A DNA stretch of 64,000 bases from assembly GCA_963798195.1 (NCBI GenBank), contig CAWCSF010000010.1:1798001-1862000 (forward strand), written 5' to 3'. Source of the stretch: CAVSRC01 sp963798195 (GTDB lineage: Bacteria > Pseudomonadota > Alphaproteobacteria > Rhizobiales > Kaistiaceae). Shown here in pieces: positions 61,120-64,000 of this stretch. Position numbers and translations under genes: made by a program. The first letter of the stretch is position 1; each line of letters begins with the position of its first letter. The notes below the pieces were generated by a model. The model worked only from the letters and a program-made list of their open reading frames with translations. It did no database searches and was not told the origin of the DNA.

Positions 61120-63269
61120 AACGGCTAATCACCGCTTTAGTGCTCGCTGTCGCGGCCCTGATGGCACGGCCAGACGCGACCCTCGCGTATTTCTTGCCGC
61201 AGCCGTGCGGCTCCGGGACAATCGCCTGGTCGAACCTCGTCCCCACCTTTCGCGCGCCAACTTTTACTGGCGCCAGCCCATCCGGCAATTTTGCCGACGC
61301 AATCCAGATCTTCAACGCCAATCCGACCAACATGAGCTATTGGTCGGCGATCAACTACACCACTGAAGGCATGGGGATCGGCAACGGTCACACCGAGGTG
61401 TGGCCGTATCTCGAGTTGACCCCCGCGGACGTTTTCGCCGGCGATACTTTCGTCGGACGCGTCTTCGGCGTGACGGACGGCTGCGACATCGACGAGGTCG
61501 ACATCCTCTTCAACGTCGCCTTCACGTGGAAGGATGCGACGGCGAAAACCGACTACAACGCCTATGGCGACACGGATCCGGATCTTTCGGACAAGGCGGT
61601 GGGTGTGTCGATGCTGGCGGCCAGCCTAGGCTTTCCGGCCGACTGCAGCCTCTACAGCTCTATGGGAGACTGGACCCGACACTTCTGGGCAAATGGGCCT
61701 GACGCGGGACCCTATCTCGGTGAGCCGGTGGTGGCCGGCATGGTCGACGTCTATGGCGGCCTCGGTGGACCTACGCTGCAACAGCCGGAAGTCTCGGTCA
61801 GCCACTGGGAGTATGACGGCTGTGTCAACGGGGTCGGGGTAAACCGACGCACCGGCATGTTCGCCACCAGCGGCGACCCGTTGCCCGAGGTCGGCGGCGA
61901 AGACGAACCGCGCTTCGTCGCCGCGGCCGGCCAGACCGTCGAAGCCGACTTCACCTTCGAGAACCAGGGCAACACCAACGAAGAAGGCGTCGAGGTGGGC
62001 TTCTATTATTCCGCTGACGACACCATCACCACCATGGATGACCGTCTCGGCGGCACCACCTTCGACTTCAACCGCAACGACCCCGACACGCGCAGACTGA
62101 CAATCGACCTGCCACTGGCCCTGCCGCAGGGTGACGGCTACCTCGGCGTCATCGTGGACGAGAACGACACCCTCAACGAGGGGCGCGAATTCGACAACGC
62201 AACTTACATCGCCATGCGTATTGAAGGTCAGGATGCTGACGGCGACGGCACCCCCGACGATGGCAGCGAGACGTTCTACCAGTACGTGGCCAAGGTGGTA
62301 TGTGGCGTTAGCGCCGAACCAGGCGATCTCCGTCTGCGCCCGGGCACATTCGCCACAACGGTCAACGTGTTCAATCCCGACAGCAAGACAGTGCGCTTCA
62401 ACAAGCGGCTCGCGGTCAGCTATCCGCCGGTGCCCCAGGTGCAGGGCGAGACCTATGATTTCGGCTTCGACAGTCTGGATTCGCTGCACGCGCTGGAAAC
62501 CGATTGCACCGACCTTATCGACAAGGCCTTCAATGGCGCGCCGCCGCAACCATACTTCGAGGGTTTCGTGGTCGTCACGAGCCCGAGATCGCTAGACGTA
62601 ACGGCAGTCTACACCGGGACCTCGGCAGCAGCAGACGGAGCCCCTGGCGGACCTGGGAATGGCGACAATGGCGGTGGCGGCAAATGCTGTGGATGTGGAT
62701 GCGGCTGTTGCGGCTGTGGATGCGGTAATGGCGGCGGCGGTGGTGGCGGAGGGGGCGGTGGAGGCGCCGGCGGCTCGCTGACCATGGACGTCGAGCAGAT
62801 CAAGGAGCGCATGGTCAGCAGTATGGTGCCGCCTGGCGATGGGGACGGCGGCGACGGCGACCCAGATCTGATTCCTGAGATGCCCTTCGATGGAGACGGC
62901 AGCGGCCCACTGCCGAGCGGGTATTGCATGGTCCCCGTAACCCAGCCCGGCACCGCGGAAAGAATCCGCGTAGTCGTTCGCAACCAGGGTGACGAACTGG
63001 CTCCTGCGTCGCAGACGAGCGTCGTTTTCGGCGTGGAAGGCACAGCGCCGCCGCCGGACACGGGCGTTCAGATCGCGCAAACGCCGGCGCTCGGCCCAGA
63101 CCAGACGGCAACGCATGAGTTCCCGATCCCGCAAGGCTGCTATGGGCCGCCGGGCACCCAATGCCGGTTCGTGATCATGGTCGACGCGGGACCGCAGACA
63201 GTCTTCGAGTCGAACGAAACCAACAACACCGACCACAGCTTCTGCGCCCGGCCCGACATAGAGGGGTAG
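61116..63269 (+). CDS. Large secreted protein with CARDB-type repeats and a Cys/Gly run
   Basis: 717 residues with a signal peptide (MKRLITALVLAVAALMARPD, cleavage near LAY). At least two CARDB-like adhesion or extracellular-repeat modules are visible: ADFTFENQGNTNEEGVEV with DENDTLNEGREFDNAT, and VVVRNQGDELAPASQT ending in SNETNNTDHSF. Between them lies a low-complexity stretch at about residues 509-553, rich in Gly with ten cysteines in alternating CC-G-C-G pattern. It may be a surface or matrix protein; metal binding or cross-linking through the cysteines is speculation. Confidence 0.8.
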   Translation: MKRLITALVLAVAALMARPDATLAYFLPQPCGSGTIAWSNLVPTFRAPTFTGASPSGNFADAIQIFNANPTNMSYWSAINYTTEGMGIGNGHTEVWPYLELTPADVFAGDTFVGRVFGVTDGCDIDEVDILFNVAFTWKDATAKTDYNAYGDTDPDLSDKAVGVSMLAASLGFPADCSLYSSMGDWTRHFWANGPDAGPYLGEPVVAGMVDVYGGLGGPTLQQPEVSVSHWEYDGCVNGVGVNRRTGMFATSGDPLPEVGGEDEPRFVAAAGQTVEADFTFENQGNTNEEGVEVGFYYSADDTITTMDDRLGGTTFDFNRNDPDTRRLTIDLPLALPQGDGYLGVIVDENDTLNEGREFDNATYIAMRIEGQDADGDGTPDDGSETFYQYVAKVVCGVSAEPGDLRLRPGTFATTVNVFNPDSKTVRFNKRLAVSYPPVPQVQGETYDFGFDSLDSLHALETDCTDLIDKAFNGAPPQPYFEGFVVVTSPRSLDVTAVYTGTSAAADGAPGGPGNGDNGGGGKCCGCGCGCCGCGCGNGGGGGGGGGGGGAGGSLTMDVEQIKERMVSSMVPPGDGDGGDGDPDLIPEMPFDGDGSGPLPSGYCMVPVTQPGTAERIRVVVRNQGDELAPASQTSVVFGVEGTAPPPDTGVQIAQTPALGPDQTATHEFPIPQGCYGPPGTQCRFVIMVDAGPQTVFESNETNNTDHSFCARPDIEG

Positions 63270-63840
63270 CTGCATCTGCCAAGCCGCAGAAATATCGCTG
63301 GATTTCAGACGGCTGCTCGGGAAGACCCGAAAGCGGCAGACTAAGTGGTGGTGCTCGCAGTCTTCCGCGAACTCGTCTCAGTCTGCAAATACGCTGTTAA
63401 CAGGGAATCAACAGGGAATTTCGTGTGTTTTGACGCTAGCAGCAAGCGGAGCAGGCAACACGACCGCAAGTCTACAAACCCCCTTTCGATCAGGGCGCTG
63501 ACCGGAACCGCTTGATGCGCCATCTGGGGGGCCGGAAGTTCGATCGCAGGTCAGAACAACCTCGGCGTTGTGATCCCGAGCGAGGTGATAGGCCGTAGCG
63601 CAGCCGATGATGCTGCCGCCAATGACGATGAAATTTTAGCAAGCCTGAAGCGGCGACCGGCGAGCATGCCAAAACCGCCCGGTACAAGCCTCATGGACTT
63701 GATGCGGGTTCGCGGCGTCCCTCACGGCCGCCCTCTTTGAGGTGTGTCGATTCGATCCAGAGTCTGAGGACTGTTAGGTCGGCCAACATCAAAAGGGCAG
63801 CTCGCGTCCATCTCGTGAACTGCTCACCGGCGAGACGGCT
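63270..63840. other. Gene-poor stretch at right end
   Basis: No intact gene was recognised. It contains a decayed oxidoreductase fragment (63520-63635) and otherwise no supported features. Confidence 0.4.
63520..63635 (-). pseudogene. Remnant of an FAD-dependent oxidoreductase N-terminus
   Basis: On the minus strand the peptide FIVIGGSIIGCATAYHLARD resembles the dinucleotide-binding start of DAO-type FAD oxidoreductases, but a stop codon directly precedes it and no start or downstream domain exists. Probably a relic of gene decay. Confidence 0.4.
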
Positions 63841-64000
63841 TCAACCTGCAATCAATACTGGACCGGTGCGCGCTAGGCTGACACCGACGGACTGGCCCGC
63901 TACGAATGACAAATCAGTCTCAATCGACGTGACGAAGATGTCGCCAAGTTCCGTCGTCACGGTAAACTCAACGTGGCTGCCCACATAGGTTGCTTTGGAG
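63841..64000 (-). CDS. ABC transporter ATP-binding protein, C-terminal TOBE part (partial at right edge)
   Basis: The frame enters from the right edge and stops at TGA 63841-63843. The visible 52 residues (YVGSHVEFTVTTELGD, then SVGVSLARTGPVLIAG) resemble the TOBE domain closing PotA/UgpC-type ABC ATPases. The ATPase core is outside the window. Whether it energises the ATPase-less ABC system at 28762-31901 cannot be told. Confidence 0.65.
   Translation of the reverse strand, partial: SKATYVGSHVEFTVTTELGDIFVTSIETDLSFVAGQSVGVSLARTGPVLIAG

Noticed and set aside
63737..63988. A plus-strand ORF of 83 codons at the right end
   Set aside because: The opposite strand reads as the TOBE end of an ABC ATPase, which is the better explanation for the open frame.

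Overview
The window is high-GC DNA with alphaproteobacterial character: dense operons, many ATGA-type stop/start overlaps, and multiple TRAP and tripartite tricarboxylate (TTT) transporters. Hyphomicrobiales or Rhodospirillales is my inference; no 16S or marker gene is present. No insertion sequence, phage or CRISPR array was seen.

From 1 to about 44.4 kb the window is a catabolic region for an unidentified organic acid or polyol-derived compound. It holds a family I CoA-transferase (left edge), DhaK/DhaL kinase subunits, one LacI-family regulator, two ADP-forming-type acyl-CoA synthetases, three stand-alone crotonases and one crotonase/3-hydroxyacyl-CoA dehydrogenase fusion. It also has two pairs of MaoC-like hydratase subunits, two CaiB/BaiF CoA-transferases, two Gfo/Idh/MocA oxidoreductases, two short-chain dehydrogenases, an aldo/keto reductase, an amidohydrolase, a NUDIX hydrolase, a GST, an SMP-30 lactonase and two LysR regulators. 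Uptake systems are one TRAP transporter, two TTT systems and an ABC sugar-type transporter without an ATPase. Near-identical 14-bp palindromes (consensus TTGAAACGTTTCAA) sit in front of most of these operons, suggesting one LacI-type regulon.

From 44.4 to 52.9 kb lies a complete selenocysteine locus. selD is followed by a TlpA-like thioredoxin and an exported transglutaminase-like protein on the plus strand. Converging on it from the minus strand are a thioredoxin-fused partner gene, a UGSC-type selenoprotein with an in-frame TGA and a clear bacterial SECIS hairpin, selA, selB and the tRNA-Sec gene. The selenoprotein operon carries the same 14-bp operator as the catabolic genes, which ties selenoprotein synthesis to the catabolic programme. 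As assembled, selA and selB carry single-base frameshifts. Two other genes (the SMP-30 lactonase and the GST) carry similar indels, so sequencing or assembly error is at least as likely as decay.

From 53 to 58.7 kb follow a SnoaL-like protein, a second TRAP transporter, a zinc MetE-like methyltransferase and an alpha/beta hydrolase. From 58.8 kb to the end the content changes: a TIR-transmembrane-PAN protein, two coupled secreted proteins (one with CARDB repeats and a Cys/Gly run), a decayed oxidoreductase fragment, and the C-terminal end of an ABC transporter ATPase.
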